A DNA stretch of 64,000 nucleotides from Acidimicrobiia bacterium (GTDB lineage: Bacteria; Actinomycetota; Acidimicrobiia; Acidimicrobiales; SKKL01). The notes under the pieces were generated by a model. That model did not search any database, had not been told where the DNA came from, and saw nothing but the letters and a program-made list of their open reading frames with translations. Both the position numbers and the translations under genes were made by a program. The stretch spans positions 1-64,000 of the forward strand of contig JAENWR010000002.1 of NCBI GenBank assembly GCA_016649895.1, read 5' to 3'. The first letter of the stretch is position 1. Every line of letters starts with the position of its first letter. Shown here piece after piece: positions 8,686 through 16,979 of this stretch.

Positions 8686-9078
8686 TTACCGCAGCCGGTA
8701 GAGCGCCATGTCGAAGTCGGTGCCGACGAGAGACGAGGTGACCACGGCGCCCTCAGCGCCGGTGAAGGTGATGGCGGAGGCGTGCTCGTTCGAGAAGAAG
8801 GCGCCTTCGACCGGGTACTCGTCGTCGAGGCGCTCGATCTGCTTCGACAGCTCGTTCGAGAGGTACTGGGCGAGGCTGTTGTGCTGCCCGGTGCCGGCGC
8901 CGCCGATCGGCTTGCCGATCGCGGACACGGTGCCTGGGAACCGCCGCTGCATCTCGATGGCGATCTGGTAAGCGCTGACGTACGGCCGGCCGAAGTGGTG
9001 GACGTCGTTGTTGCAGTGCACGTCGGTCAGGATCTGGATGACCTTTTCGGTGAGGTCGTGCTCGGACCACATGCTCAT
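8686..9078 (-). CDS. hypothetical protein in island
   Basis: A 130-residue protein I do not recognise. It begins MSMWSEHDLTEKVIQIL, and AGGGGAGCCGAG before ATG 9078 is a good ribosome site. The sequence has a mixed alpha/beta look, one Cys, no membrane segment, and the patches VHHFGRPYVSAYQIAIEM and GGAGTGQHNSLAQYLSNELS. The composition is less GC-biased at the amino-acid level than the surrounding shadow frames, which supports a real gene. The frame is open to 9504, but that part overlaps the DUF4357 fragment. It may have been the downstream member of an operon with that gene. Confidence 0.6.
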   Translation of the reverse strand: MSMWSEHDLTEKVIQILTDVHCNNDVHHFGRPYVSAYQIAIEMQRRFPGTVSAIGKPIGGAGTGQHNSLAQYLSNELSKQIERLDDEYPVEGAFFSNEHASAITFTGAEGAVVTSSLVGTDFDMALYRLR

Positions 9079-9088
9079 CTCGGCTCCC

Positions 9089-9490
9089 CTATCCGTCGTC
9101 GGCCAAGGTCCCATCAGGAGGTTCCTCATCCAGCGGTCCAGCGACCGGAACGATGTCCGCGAGAGTCTCGGCCTCAATCTGCTTGAGGCTCTTGCCGTCG
9201 GACGCTCGCGTCCAGGTCTGGGGGCCGCTGACCTGGCCTCCGTACAGAACCGCTCCTGCAGCGCTGGGCGATGCGAACACATAGTCACTGGCGAAGACGA
9301 GGACTTGGACATCATCTGGGCTGTCGCCGAGGATGCCCTCAGTCGCCAACTGTTCACGGAGCCGCCGGTAGCCCTCCGAGAGGCTCGGGTTCTCAGGCTT
9401 TCGCGCCTTCGATCCGGCAAGGACAGTGAAACCGTCACGTGTCGGGTATCCCTCACCGGCGGTTTGCCCCAGGGTGAACAAGTACTTGGA
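9089..9490 (-). pseudogene. DUF4357 protein fragment
   Basis: The C-terminal DUF4357 domain is recognisable: GYPTRDGFTVLAGSKAR, ENPSLSEGYRRLREQLATEGIL, YVFASPSAAGAVLYGG and TWTRASDGKSLKQIE. DUF4357 usually sits at the C terminus of longer proteins such as GIY-YIG-type or methyltransferase-associated ones. Here nothing of the N-terminal part remains: upstream of about 9490 the DNA belongs to the HsdR remnant in another frame. A start at 9559 would use out-of-frame HsdR sequence. The fragment ends ten bases before the next gene's start. Confidence 0.7.
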
Positions 9491-9544
9491 TGGTGCCCCG
9501 CCATCGGTCGGCGGCGCCTGGAGTGGCTCGAACGCGGAAACTCC

Positions 9545-10267
9545 GCAGCAACGGTTCATCGAAGCCGGTCTGGAATTTCTCGGCGACGATCAGCACCTGG
9601 AACTCGGCCGGGTCATGCGGCGGCGATGGCTCTCCCTTGAACCGGGCCGCCGTCTGCGACTCAGGCAGGCCGTTCATCGCTGACTCTGTGTAGGACGTCG
9701 CCGGGTCGTCGGGGTCAGTCACCTTGCCGGAGAACGCAACGAGTGCCTTCACATCGGTGATGTGGGCATCGGCGAGGTAGCGGTCGACCGCCTGCTTGTA
9801 GCGCACAGCGTGAAGTCGGCTGGCGGTCACCACCATCGCCTTGCCCTTGCCACCGATCTGGTGAGACACGTGCTGGCGGAAGTGGTCGACGACGATTTTC
9901 GCGCGTTGCGACAGGTTGTGCGGGTGGAGCGAGATCGCCTTGGCGATCTGAGCAGACGCCTTGCCCTTGTCGACCTCGGGGTCGTCGGCGCCCGCCTGCT
10001 TGACCCGCCAGTAGACGCCGAAGGGCGTGTAGTGGCGGAGGACGTCGAGGATGAAGCCTTCCTCGATCGCCTGGCGCATCGAGTAGGTGTGGAACGGCAC
10101 CTTCCGGTCGGCGCCATCGACCACCGTGCCGAACAGCTCGACGGTGCGCGGTTTGGGTGTCGCCGTGAACGCGAAGAACGACAGGTTCTCCTGGTGGGCG
10201 CGTGCAGCTACCGCTCCGTTCAGCTTGTCCTCGGCGGTGACCCGCTCCCCGGTCTGCGACGAGTGGG
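9545..10267 (-). pseudogene. type I restriction enzyme R subunit (HsdR) fragment
   Basis: The central helicase part of a type I restriction R subunit. It opens at HSSQTGERV, the end of the DEAH box, and continues through NLSFFAFTATPKPRTVELFG (SF2 motif III region), RKVPFHTYSMRQAIEEGFILDVLRHY and the late motif VLIVAEKFQTGFDEPLL. The nuclease and first ATPase motifs are gone on one side and the C-terminal region on the other, so it cannot restrict DNA. No hsdM or hsdS is present. The upstream break, at about 10267, abuts the recombinase fragment; the downstream break, near 9540, abuts DUF4357. Confidence 0.8.
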
Positions 10268-10525
10268 TTGCGCCCGAGTTCGACGCGCCAGTCTTCGTGG
10301 GCCCGCGGGGCGGACCTCTTCGAATCGCCACATGGAAGCGCGAGTGGACGCGAGTCCGCCGAGCACTCGACCTCGAGGGCGTGCGACTGCACGACCTGCC
10401 CACCTTGCGGGGACGAGCGCGACGAGGCGATCGCCGACGGCATCGACCGCATCCTCGAAGGGTCACAGCGTGACGACGAGCAGGACACGAACGTGATCCG
10501 CTTCCATCGCGCCGCAGACAGCTGA
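10268..10525 (+). pseudogene. tyrosine recombinase (phage-type integrase) fragment
   Basis: Remnant of the catalytic domain: FDAPVFVGPRGGPLRIATWKREWTRVRRALDLEGVRLHDL, corresponding to the stretch before the HxxR motif. The frame then changes and a typical C terminus follows, DERDEAIADGIDRILEG, ending at TGA 10523-10525. The HxLRH-LGH-Tyr region between is deleted and the N-terminal two-thirds is missing, so it is inactive. This is the probable integration enzyme of the island. Confidence 0.72.
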
Positions 10526-10574
10526 GCCGGCTGTCGGCGCGCGTCGCCTGTCGTGGTCGATCAGAGGCCGCGTG

Positions 10575-11012
10575 TCATACGGCGTCGATCGTCCGGAGCC
10601 GCCCGGTCTCGGCCACGTCAATCCCGAGCGCCGCGGCCACGTCACAGATCCGGGCCAGGCTGGCCGACCGGTACTCGGTCGCCTCGTAGCGCTGGATCTG
10701 CTGCTCGGCGACGCTGAGCTCATCGGCGAGGCGAGCCTGTGTCCACCCGCGGGCGATACGAGCCTTGATGAGCAGCGTCGCCAGTCCGGCGAGGGTGGCC
10801 GCCTCGAAGGTCGACACGTCGCCAGACGAGAGACGTTCGTACTCGTCGATCTCGGCGCGCAGGTCGTCGGCTTGCGCAGTGACTGCGTCGATCTCGAGCT
10901 TCTGGAGCTTGGTCGGCTTCTTGCCGGCGTCGGCCCGCAGGTTTGCGAGCGCCTTCTCGAACTGGGCGAGGTGCGACTTGGTCGAGCGGTACTGGACGTC
11001 GTTGGTGATCAT
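10575..11012 (-). CDS. XRE-type helix-turn-helix protein, probable antitoxin
   Basis: A 145-residue protein. Residues 1-65 are predicted helical/coiled-coil (STKSHLAQFEKALANLR ... AQADDLRAEIDEYERL). Residues about 78-130 form a Cro/CI-type helix-turn-helix (IARGWTQARLADELSVAEQQIQRYE). It is second in a two-gene unit; its ATG overlaps the stop of the nucleotidyltransferase-like gene by four bases (11009-11012). HigA-like antitoxins often have this position and often autoregulate. The role is inferred. Confidence 0.75.
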   Translation of the reverse strand: MITNDVQYRSTKSHLAQFEKALANLRADAGKKPTKLQKLEIDAVTAQADDLRAEIDEYERLSSGDVSTFEAATLAGLATLLIKARIARGWTQARLADELSVAEQQIQRYEATEYRSASLARICDVAAALGIDVAETGRLRTIDAV

Positions 11013-11446
11013 GTCGCTCCTCCGAGCTTCAGGACGACGATTCCCTTGCGGGACCCGTCGCGTTCGTTCTGGAAGAAGTCCGCGAACACGAGGCCGCTGC
11101 CGGCCTCGATGACGTTCGGGAACAGCTCGCCGCCGAAGCGGCGCTTCTGTGCTGCCCGGCCCGCGGTGAGGTCGAGGAACACCGGGTCGATCTCGTCGAG
11201 GTCGACGCCGTCGGTGTCCCAGCAGGCATCGAAGTCGCCGGGTTCGTCCTTGGCCGTGACGAAACTGCCGTTCAGCCAGACCTGCCGGCAGCCGACCGTG
11301 GCGAGCAGCTCCAGCGCCTCAGCCAGGCCGTCGAGCAGCGCTCGTCGCTTCTCGTTCCAGCCGAAGCGCTCCATTACCTCATCCCACGACGCCTTATGCT
11401 CGCCGGGCGGCAAGAGGCCTGAGTCGGGATCGAGCGAAGGCAGCAC
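11009..11446 (-). CDS. nucleotidyltransferase-fold protein (DUF6932-like), probable toxin
   Basis: A 145-residue protein. The segment VWLNGSFVTAKDEPGDFDACWD (residues 57-77) has the GS...DxD arrangement of minimal nucleotidyltransferases: Gly60-Ser61 and Asp71/Asp73. The N terminus LLPPGEHKASWDEVMERFG fits the DUF6932 family as I remember it. It is the first gene of a coupled pair with an XRE-type regulator, an order typical of toxin-first modules. Substrate (tRNA, protein or small molecule) is unknown. Confidence 0.72.
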   Translation of the reverse strand: MLPSLDPDSGLLPPGEHKASWDEVMERFGWNEKRRALLDGLAEALELLATVGCRQVWLNGSFVTAKDEPGDFDACWDTDGVDLDEIDPVFLDLTAGRAAQKRRFGGELFPNVIEAGSGLVFADFFQNERDGSRKGIVVLKLGGAT

Positions 11447-11635
11447 GTCACAACTTTATCATTGTGGTCCTCGAATGGCCACCACTACGGGAATCGCCCG
11501 AGATCCCGCACCGCCAGCGCGCTGGCTCGCTCGGAGTCGTCCCAACCGATGTCGGGGAAATCAGGCAACGAGCCGGCGAGGTGCACGATCGCAGCACCTG
11601 GCTTGCTCACAGCGATGACGCGAAAAGGCGCGCCG

Positions 11636-11670
11636 GGCCGAACGCACGACCCCCTGCTTTCAAAGCAGGA
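11636..11670 (-). repeat. tRNA-like fragment containing att-like repeat copy B
   Basis: Read on the minus strand this is an anticodon arm CCTGC-TTTGAAA-GCAGG, a five-base variable loop GGGTC, T stem GTGCG and TTCG. These match tRNA positions 27-57 with correct spacing, then diverge. No acceptor stem or D arm is present, so it is not a tRNA gene. The 22-base repeat core is 11647-11668. The hairpin lies just downstream of the cca stop and could alternatively act as its terminator. The remainder of 11447-11683 shows nothing else. Confidence 0.55.
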
Positions 11671-11683
11671 CTCCCCAGCCAGC

Positions 11684-13060
11684 TCAAGAGCTCTGGGTCG
11701 CCCACCAGTCGGTGAGGCGGCGGCGGGCTTCGTCGGGGCCGAGCGGGCCCTCCTCCAGGCGCAGCTCCATGAGGAACCCCATGGCCCTGCCCACGTCGGG
11801 GCCCGGTGACAGGCCGAGGGCGTCCATCACCTGGCGGCCGTCGAGGTCGGGCCGGATGGAGGCCAGCTCCTCCTGGGACTGCAGCTCGGCGATGCGCACC
11901 TCGAGCTCGTCCATGCGAGCCGCGAGCGTGGCCGCCTTGCGGGCGTTGCGGGTGGTGCAGTCGCAGCGGGTGAGCTCGATGAGCTCGGAGAGGTAGGGCC
12001 CGGCGTCGCGGACGAACCGACGCACCGCACTGTCGGTCCACCCCATCTTGTAGGTGTGGAACCGCAGGTGCAGGTCGACCAGGCGCGCCACCGCGTCGAT
12101 GTCCTGGCTCGAGTAGCGCAGCGCGGTCATGCGCTTGCGAGCCATGCGTGCCCCCACCACCTCGTGGTGGTGGAACGACACGCCGTTCGGGCCGATGGCA
12201 CGGGTGCGGGGCTTGCCGATGTCGTGGAGCAGGGCGGCGATGCGGACGATGCGCTCGCGCCGGGTCTTCGCGGTGACGGCGATCGAGTGGGCCAGCACGT
12301 CCTTGTGGCGGTGGATCGGGTCCTGCTCGAGCCGCATGGCGCCCAGCTCGGGAAGGAAGTGGTCGGCCAGGCCGGTGTCGACCAGGAACCACAATCCCGC
12401 CGACGGGTCGTCCACCACCAGGAGCTTGTCGAGCTCGTCGCGGACGCGTTCGGCTGACACGATCTCGAGTCGCTCGTGCATCTCGACCACCGCGGCACGC
12501 AGCTCGTCGGTGGGTACGAGGCCGTAGCCGGCGATGAAGCGCGCCGCCCGCATCATGCGCAGCGGATCGTCGCCGAACGAGACCTGCGGGCCCGACGGGG
12601 TGCGAAGAACGCCTGCCGCGAGGTCAGCTGCACCCCCGAACGGGTCGATGAGGTGCGGCTCGGGGAGCGCCAGCGCCATGGCGTTGACGGTGAAGTCGCG
12701 GCGCGAGAGGTCGGCCTCGATGTCGGAGGAGAACTCCACCTCGGGCTTGCGCGAGTCGGACGTGTACACCTCGCCCCGATGGGTGGTGATCTCGTAGGTG
12801 CGCTCCCCCACCTTGGCGCCGATGGTGCCGAACTTCGCTCCCTGGTCCCAGATGGCCTCGGCCCAGCCCTTGAGGACGGCGGTGGTCTGCTCGGGCCGGG
12901 CATCGGTGGTGAGGTCGAAGTCGGGGTGGCGCAGCTCGCGGCCGAGGAGCAGGTCGCGCACGATTCCGCCCACGAGATAGAGCCGGTGCCCGGCCGCCTC
13001 GAACCGCTCGGCGAGCGGGTGCACTTCGTCGAGGATGGGCTGTAGGCGCTCGGGAACCAC
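11684..13060 (-). CDS. cca: CCA tRNA nucleotidyltransferase
   Basis: A 458-residue class II nucleotidyltransferase that adds or repairs the 3' CCA of tRNAs. Landmarks are VGGIVRDLLLGRE (30-42), the metal-binding DFD (Asp47/Asp49), RRDFTVNAMA, and an HD domain in the C-terminal half with LLHDIGKPRT and HHHEVVGARM. The tRNA-Ile in this window lacks an encoded CCA, so this activity is needed. The GTG start has TAGGTT eight bases upstream and no ribosome site. In mycobacteria the orthologue (pcnA) also lies at the outer edge of this origin-proximal block. Confidence 0.94.
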   Translation of the reverse strand: MVPERLQPILDEVHPLAERFEAAGHRLYLVGGIVRDLLLGRELRHPDFDLTTDARPEQTTAVLKGWAEAIWDQGAKFGTIGAKVGERTYEITTHRGEVYTSDSRKPEVEFSSDIEADLSRRDFTVNAMALALPEPHLIDPFGGAADLAAGVLRTPSGPQVSFGDDPLRMMRAARFIAGYGLVPTDELRAAVVEMHERLEIVSAERVRDELDKLLVVDDPSAGLWFLVDTGLADHFLPELGAMRLEQDPIHRHKDVLAHSIAVTAKTRRERIVRIAALLHDIGKPRTRAIGPNGVSFHHHEVVGARMARKRMTALRYSSQDIDAVARLVDLHLRFHTYKMGWTDSAVRRFVRDAGPYLSELIELTRCDCTTRNARKAATLAARMDELEVRIAELQSQEELASIRPDLDGRQVMDALGLSPGPDVGRAMGFLMELRLEEGPLGPDEARRRLTDWWATQSS

Positions 13061-13068
13061 GGCCGACC

Positions 13069-13074
13069 AACCTA
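13069..13074 (-). promoter_or_regulatory. -10-like hexamer TAGGTT of cca
   Basis: It ends eight bases before GTG 13060 in the 38-base gap behind the deacetylase gene. Confidence 0.42.
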
Positions 13075-13098
13075 CCCGGCACCCACCGGCGACCTCGC

Positions 13099-14100
13099 TC
13101 AGGAGAGGTGGAGGAGGGCGACCCTGTCGATGACATCGCGCCCCGGGCCACCCGTGGTGGGGGCCTCGGGGTGCAGCTCGACGCCGGCGAGAGCCGCCAG
13201 GGTCGCAGCGGTGGAGTGCGCGAGCGCCTCAAGGTCGTAGCCACCCTCGAGGAACGCCACCACCCGTCCGGGCGGGACCAGGCCCACCAGCTCACGGGTG
13301 AGGTCGGCGAAGTCGCCCGACGTGAGGCCCATCGAGGTGAGGGGATCGGCCCGGTGGGCGTCGAACCCGGCGGATATGAGGAGCCAGGTGGGCGCGAACT
13401 CGCGCACACGGGGAGCGACGACCACCTCGATCCCGGCCCGGTAGACATCGCCGGTGGCGCCCGATGGGAGTGGCACGTTCACGGTGGTGCCCCGCCCGGC
13501 GCCGGTGCCGACATCGACCATGGCCCCCGTGCCCGGGTAGAGCGGGGACTCGTGGAACGACACGTAGAGGACGCGCGGATCGGACTCGAACGCGGCCTGC
13601 GTACCGTTGCCGTGGTGGGCGTCGTAGTCGACGATGGCGACCCGCTCGCCCCGATCGGCCAGCGCGGCGGCCGCGATGGCCACGTTCGACAGCAGGCAGA
13701 ACCCCATCGCCCGATCGGGGGTGGCGTGGTGGCCCGGCGGACGAACCGCGCAGAACGCGGCATCGGCCTCTCCACGATCGAGCCGCTCGATGGCATCGAG
13801 GCCTGCCCCGGCGGCGAGCAGCGCCGCATCCCACGACGCCGGCACGGCCACGGTGTCGCCGTCGATGTCGCCACCACCACCGGCGCAGAACCGCTCGAGC
13901 GCGTCGAGGAAGGCCCGCGGGTGCACCCGCTCGACCTCGGCACGCGTGGCCGCACGAGCCTCGACCCGCACCACCGCATCCTCGACCCCCGAGGCACGGA
14001 CGCCGTCGAGCACCGCCTGCAGGCGCGCCGGACGCTCGGGGTGACCTGTGCCCGTCTCGTGCTCGAGGTAGCGCGGATGGGTGGTGAAGAGAACGGTCAC
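13099..14100 (-). CDS. histone-deacetylase-family (AcuC/HDAC-like) amidohydrolase
   Basis: A 333-residue class II HDAC-fold zinc amidohydrolase. It shows RPPGHHAT (His124/His125), VDYDAHHGNGTQ with zinc-site Asp160 and His162, SAGFDAHRADPL with the third zinc ligand, and EGGYDL. The start HPRYLEHETGTGHPERPARL is typical. Bacterial members deacetylate polyamines or protein lysines; the substrate is unknown. The GTG start has TAGCGT eight bases upstream. Confidence 0.88.
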   Translation of the reverse strand: MTVLFTTHPRYLEHETGTGHPERPARLQAVLDGVRASGVEDAVVRVEARAATRAEVERVHPRAFLDALERFCAGGGGDIDGDTVAVPASWDAALLAAGAGLDAIERLDRGEADAAFCAVRPPGHHATPDRAMGFCLLSNVAIAAAALADRGERVAIVDYDAHHGNGTQAAFESDPRVLYVSFHESPLYPGTGAMVDVGTGAGRGTTVNVPLPSGATGDVYRAGIEVVVAPRVREFAPTWLLISAGFDAHRADPLTSMGLTSGDFADLTRELVGLVPPGRVVAFLEGGYDLEALAHSTAATLAALAGVELHPEAPTTGGPGRDVIDRVALLHLS

Positions 14101-14108
14101 CGGTGCTC

Positions 14109-14114
14109 ACGCTA
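14109..14114 (-). promoter_or_regulatory. -10-like hexamer TAGCGT of the deacetylase gene
   Basis: It lies in the 111-base divergent gap shared with the acetyltransferase gene at 14212 and ends eight bases before GTG 14100. Confidence 0.45.
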
Positions 14115-14211
14115 CCGGGGGCGAGGGGCGCACCTGCCCGGTCCCGACCGCGGACCTATCCTCGGGCACGCCCGTGCCCGTGCCACGCGGCGCCGGCCCG
14201 AGGGACCGCGC

Positions 14212-14922
14212 ATGCGCCAGTACGAACATCTCCAATGCGGCCCCGACCGCCTACGCGTCGCACCGTGGCGCGCCGACCCCACCATCGCCGAGCTCGGCTA
14301 CGTCGTCAGCTCTCGGCCACCACAGCGCCAGAGCATCGAACGTGGCCTCTACGAGCTGGCACGTCGCGGCTACCGCGGGGTCGTCACCAACGCACTCGGC
14401 GCCGCCGAGCAGAGCGGCTACCTCGCGGCAGGTTTCGTCGTCCACGAACGGCTCCACCTCCTCGCCCACGACCTGACCCGGATCCCCGAGATCGACGGGC
14501 CTCGCCTACGTCGCGGTCGCCGACGCGACCACCCGCAGATCCTCGGGGTCGACTCTGCGGCGTTCAGCAAGTTCTGGCGCCTCGACCACAGCGGCCTCCG
14601 CGACGCCATCGCCGCGACCCCGGCCAGCCGGGTGCGAGTCGACGCAGGGTCGGGCGTCGCCGGCTACGCGGTCACCGGGCGTGCCGCCGGACGTGGCTAC
14701 CTCCAGCGCCTCGCCGTGCACCCCGAACACCAGGGGCAACGCCTCGGAGCCTCCCTGGTGGTCGACTCGCTTCGGTGGCTGCGGCGCCGCGGGTGCCAGA
14801 TCGCGATGGTGAACACCCAGGAGATCAACGAGCGAGCGCTGCACCTTTACCAGGATTTGGGGTTCACCCCCAGGCCCGATGGCCTCGCGGTCCTCCGCTA
14901 CGACCTCGAGACGCCCTCTTGA
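14212..14922 (+). CDS. GNAT-family N-acetyltransferase
   Basis: A 236-residue protein. The C-terminal half is a GNAT domain with YLQRLAVHPEHQGQRLGASLVVDSL as the acetyl-CoA site and NERALHLYQDLGFTPRP near the end. The N-terminal half (SIERGLYELARRGYRGVVTNAL, AAGFVVHERLHLL) looks like a degenerate second GNAT lobe. A GAGGGA ribosome site precedes ATG 14212. It overlaps the DUF6049 gene by four bases (TTGA). Substrate unknown. Confidence 0.82.
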   Translation: MRQYEHLQCGPDRLRVAPWRADPTIAELGYVVSSRPPQRQSIERGLYELARRGYRGVVTNALGAAEQSGYLAAGFVVHERLHLLAHDLTRIPEIDGPRLRRGRRRDHPQILGVDSAAFSKFWRLDHSGLRDAIAATPASRVRVDAGSGVAGYAVTGRAAGRGYLQRLAVHPEHQGQRLGASLVVDSLRWLRRRGCQIAMVNTQEINERALHLYQDLGFTPRPDGLAVLRYDLETPS

Positions 14923-16943
14923 TCGGTTCCACACTGCGTCGAACCGGAGGACGCGTCGTCCTCGCCGTCGCGGCGCTGCTCGCGCTGGTGGCCAGCACAC
15001 CGACGGCAGCGGCGCAGGACGACCAGCCCGACAGCTCCACACGGGGGGGCGGAGCGATGAGCCTGGTGTCGCAGACCACCTGGGTCGCACCCGACGGCAC
15101 CATCAGGCTGGGCCTCGATGTCAGTGGGGCCGAGCCCACCGACCGGCTCACGGTCACCCTCCACAACCGGCTGCGCTCACGGGCGCAGCTCGCCACCACG
15201 GTCTCGGGCGACGGCTTGCCCAGCCGCCTGCGCACCATGGCCGACGTCCCCGTCGCCGAGCTCGACCCCGATGGCGACGGCCGCGTCGAGATCACCCTCG
15301 GCCTGCAGGCAAGCGCCGGCGATCCCGACCGACAGCGCATCTCCGACTTCGGCGGCGTGCACCCGGTGGTGGTCGAGCTGACGAACGGGGACGGCTCCAC
15401 CGACGGCTTCGTCACCTACGTGGTGCGCGTGCCCGACGAGGTCGAGCACCAACTGGGTCTCGCCGTCATCCAGCCACTCCACACACCGCCCGCCATCCGC
15501 CCCGATGGCAGCACCATCTTCGACGATGGCACCCGGGCCCTCCTCACCAACGCCGAGGCGATCTTCGCCCGTGCGCCCGACGTCCCGGTCACCTTCCAGC
15601 TCTCACCCGAGACGCTCAGCGCCCTCGACGGGTCGACCGAGCCACTCGACGGGCAGCTCCTCGAGGGCATCAAGGAGTTGCTCGAGAACGGCCACATCAC
15701 CGCCAGCCCGTTCGTCGACGTCGACGTCACCGCCCTGGTGCGTGCGGGGATGGCCGGCGAGCTCGGCGGCCAGCTCGAGCTGGGGACGGCCGTCCTCTCC
15801 ACCGACCTCGGCACGTCGCCCGACACCACCACCTGGATCGACGACGGCAGCCTCGGTGCGCCGGGGCTCGACGAGCTGGAGCGACGCGGCATCCGTCACC
15901 TCGTGACACCACGCGCCGCGCTCGACGGTGAGCTCCCCGACCTCCTCGTGCGCCCCCTCGACGTCGTCGGAGACGGTGCACGCGTCAGCGCGCTGAGCAC
16001 CGATCCGGTCCTGCAGGCCCACGCCGGGAGCACCGGATCGTCCCTGCTCGACGCCCAGCACCTCCTCGCCGATCTCGCCGCCATCTGGTTCGAACGACCG
16101 GCCTACGAACGAGGGACGGCCCTGGTGCTGCCCGAGGGTGCACTCGACCCGAGTTTCCTCGACCCGTTCCTCACCGGTGTGGCCGACTCACCCCTCGTCG
16201 ACGTCCGTTCGATCCCCGACACCATCGGCCGTTCGGACCCGGCCGCCATCGGCGGCATCGACGAGCAGGTCGAAGAGCCAGCCGACCGGCTCACCGCCCA
16301 GCTGGCCGGCCCCTCCCGGGCGCTCGACCTCGGCCGCCACCGTGACGAGGTGCGCCGCACCCGCGCCCAGCTCGACTCGTTCGCTCGCGTCTTCGCCGAC
16401 GACCCGCTCGTACGGACCGCCTTCGACTTCCGGCTGGCCACCAGCTTCTCCGCGGCCCTCGACGCGGGTGAGCGCCGCCAGTACGTGCGACAGGTGCGCC
16501 ACGAGCTCGACGAGCAGCTCAGCGCGATCAGCCTGCCCGACCGGGGTGCCATCACCCTGACATCGCGCGACGGAGTCATCCCGCTCACGGTGGTGAACGA
16601 CAGCGGCTCTCCCGCCACCGTCGTCATCGAGCTCGAGAGCGACAAGCTCGAGTTCCTCGACGGCGACCGGATCGAGGTGACCCTCACCGAACCTCACACC
16701 TCGCTCACCATCCGGGTGCGGGCCCGGGCGTCGGGGGTGTTCCGGCTCGACACCCGCCTGGTGAGCCCCGACGATCGCATCGAGCTCGCCGAGTCGAGCT
16801 ACACGGTTCGCTCCACCGCGGTCTCGGGGCTGGGCATCCTCCTCTCGGGGGTGGCCGTGCTGGTGCTCGGGGCGTGGTGGATCCGCACCGCCCGGCGGGC
16901 CCGAGCGGCCACCCAGACCGAACAGGACGTCGACGATCGCTAG
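14919..16943 (+). CDS. DUF6049 secreted, membrane-anchored protein
   Basis: A 674-residue protein corresponding in position and type to mycobacterial Rv3909. It has a signal peptide (about 1-30, cleavage near AAAQ), a long extracytoplasmic region with TPPAIRPDG, VTFQLSPETLSAL and WIDDGSLGAPGLDELERRGIRHLVTPRAAL, an Ig-like segment near 560-640 and a C-terminal transmembrane helix (GLGILLSGVAVLVLGAWWI) with a short basic tail. The TTG start overlaps the GNAT stop. Function is unknown; its conserved place next to murJ and sigM suggests a cell-envelope role. Confidence 0.82.
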   Translation: MIGSTLRRTGGRVVLAVAALLALVASTPTAAAQDDQPDSSTRGGGAMSLVSQTTWVAPDGTIRLGLDVSGAEPTDRLTVTLHNRLRSRAQLATTVSGDGLPSRLRTMADVPVAELDPDGDGRVEITLGLQASAGDPDRQRISDFGGVHPVVVELTNGDGSTDGFVTYVVRVPDEVEHQLGLAVIQPLHTPPAIRPDGSTIFDDGTRALLTNAEAIFARAPDVPVTFQLSPETLSALDGSTEPLDGQLLEGIKELLENGHITASPFVDVDVTALVRAGMAGELGGQLELGTAVLSTDLGTSPDTTTWIDDGSLGAPGLDELERRGIRHLVTPRAALDGELPDLLVRPLDVVGDGARVSALSTDPVLQAHAGSTGSSLLDAQHLLADLAAIWFERPAYERGTALVLPEGALDPSFLDPFLTGVADSPLVDVRSIPDTIGRSDPAAIGGIDEQVEEPADRLTAQLAGPSRALDLGRHRDEVRRTRAQLDSFARVFADDPLVRTAFDFRLATSFSAALDAGERRQYVRQVRHELDEQLSAISLPDRGAITLTSRDGVIPLTVVNDSGSPATVVIELESDKLEFLDGDRIEVTLTEPHTSLTIRVRARASGVFRLDTRLVSPDDRIELAESSYTVRSTAVSGLGILLSGVAVLVLGAWWIRTARRARAATQTEQDVDDR

Positions 16944-16979
16944 TCTCGCGGCACCGAGACCCAGGGGAGAGACATCAAC

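Larger units (their letters stand above)
8493..11668. mobile_element. decayed genomic island between tRNA-like repeats
   Basis: About 3.2 kb bounded by two copies of a tRNA-anticodon-arm-like direct repeat. It holds a hypothetical gene, a DUF4357 fragment, a restriction-enzyme R-subunit fragment, a tyrosine-recombinase fragment and an intact toxin-antitoxin-like pair. Broken recombinase and restriction genes inside near-identical repeats fit an old integrative element that lost most of its content. The boundaries are inferred from the repeats. Confidence 0.55.

Noticed and set aside
11636-11670. Functional tRNA-Ser or selenocysteine tRNA
   Set aside because: Only positions 27-57 of a tRNA are present; there is no acceptor stem or D arm, and the variable loop is too short for tRNA-Ser.
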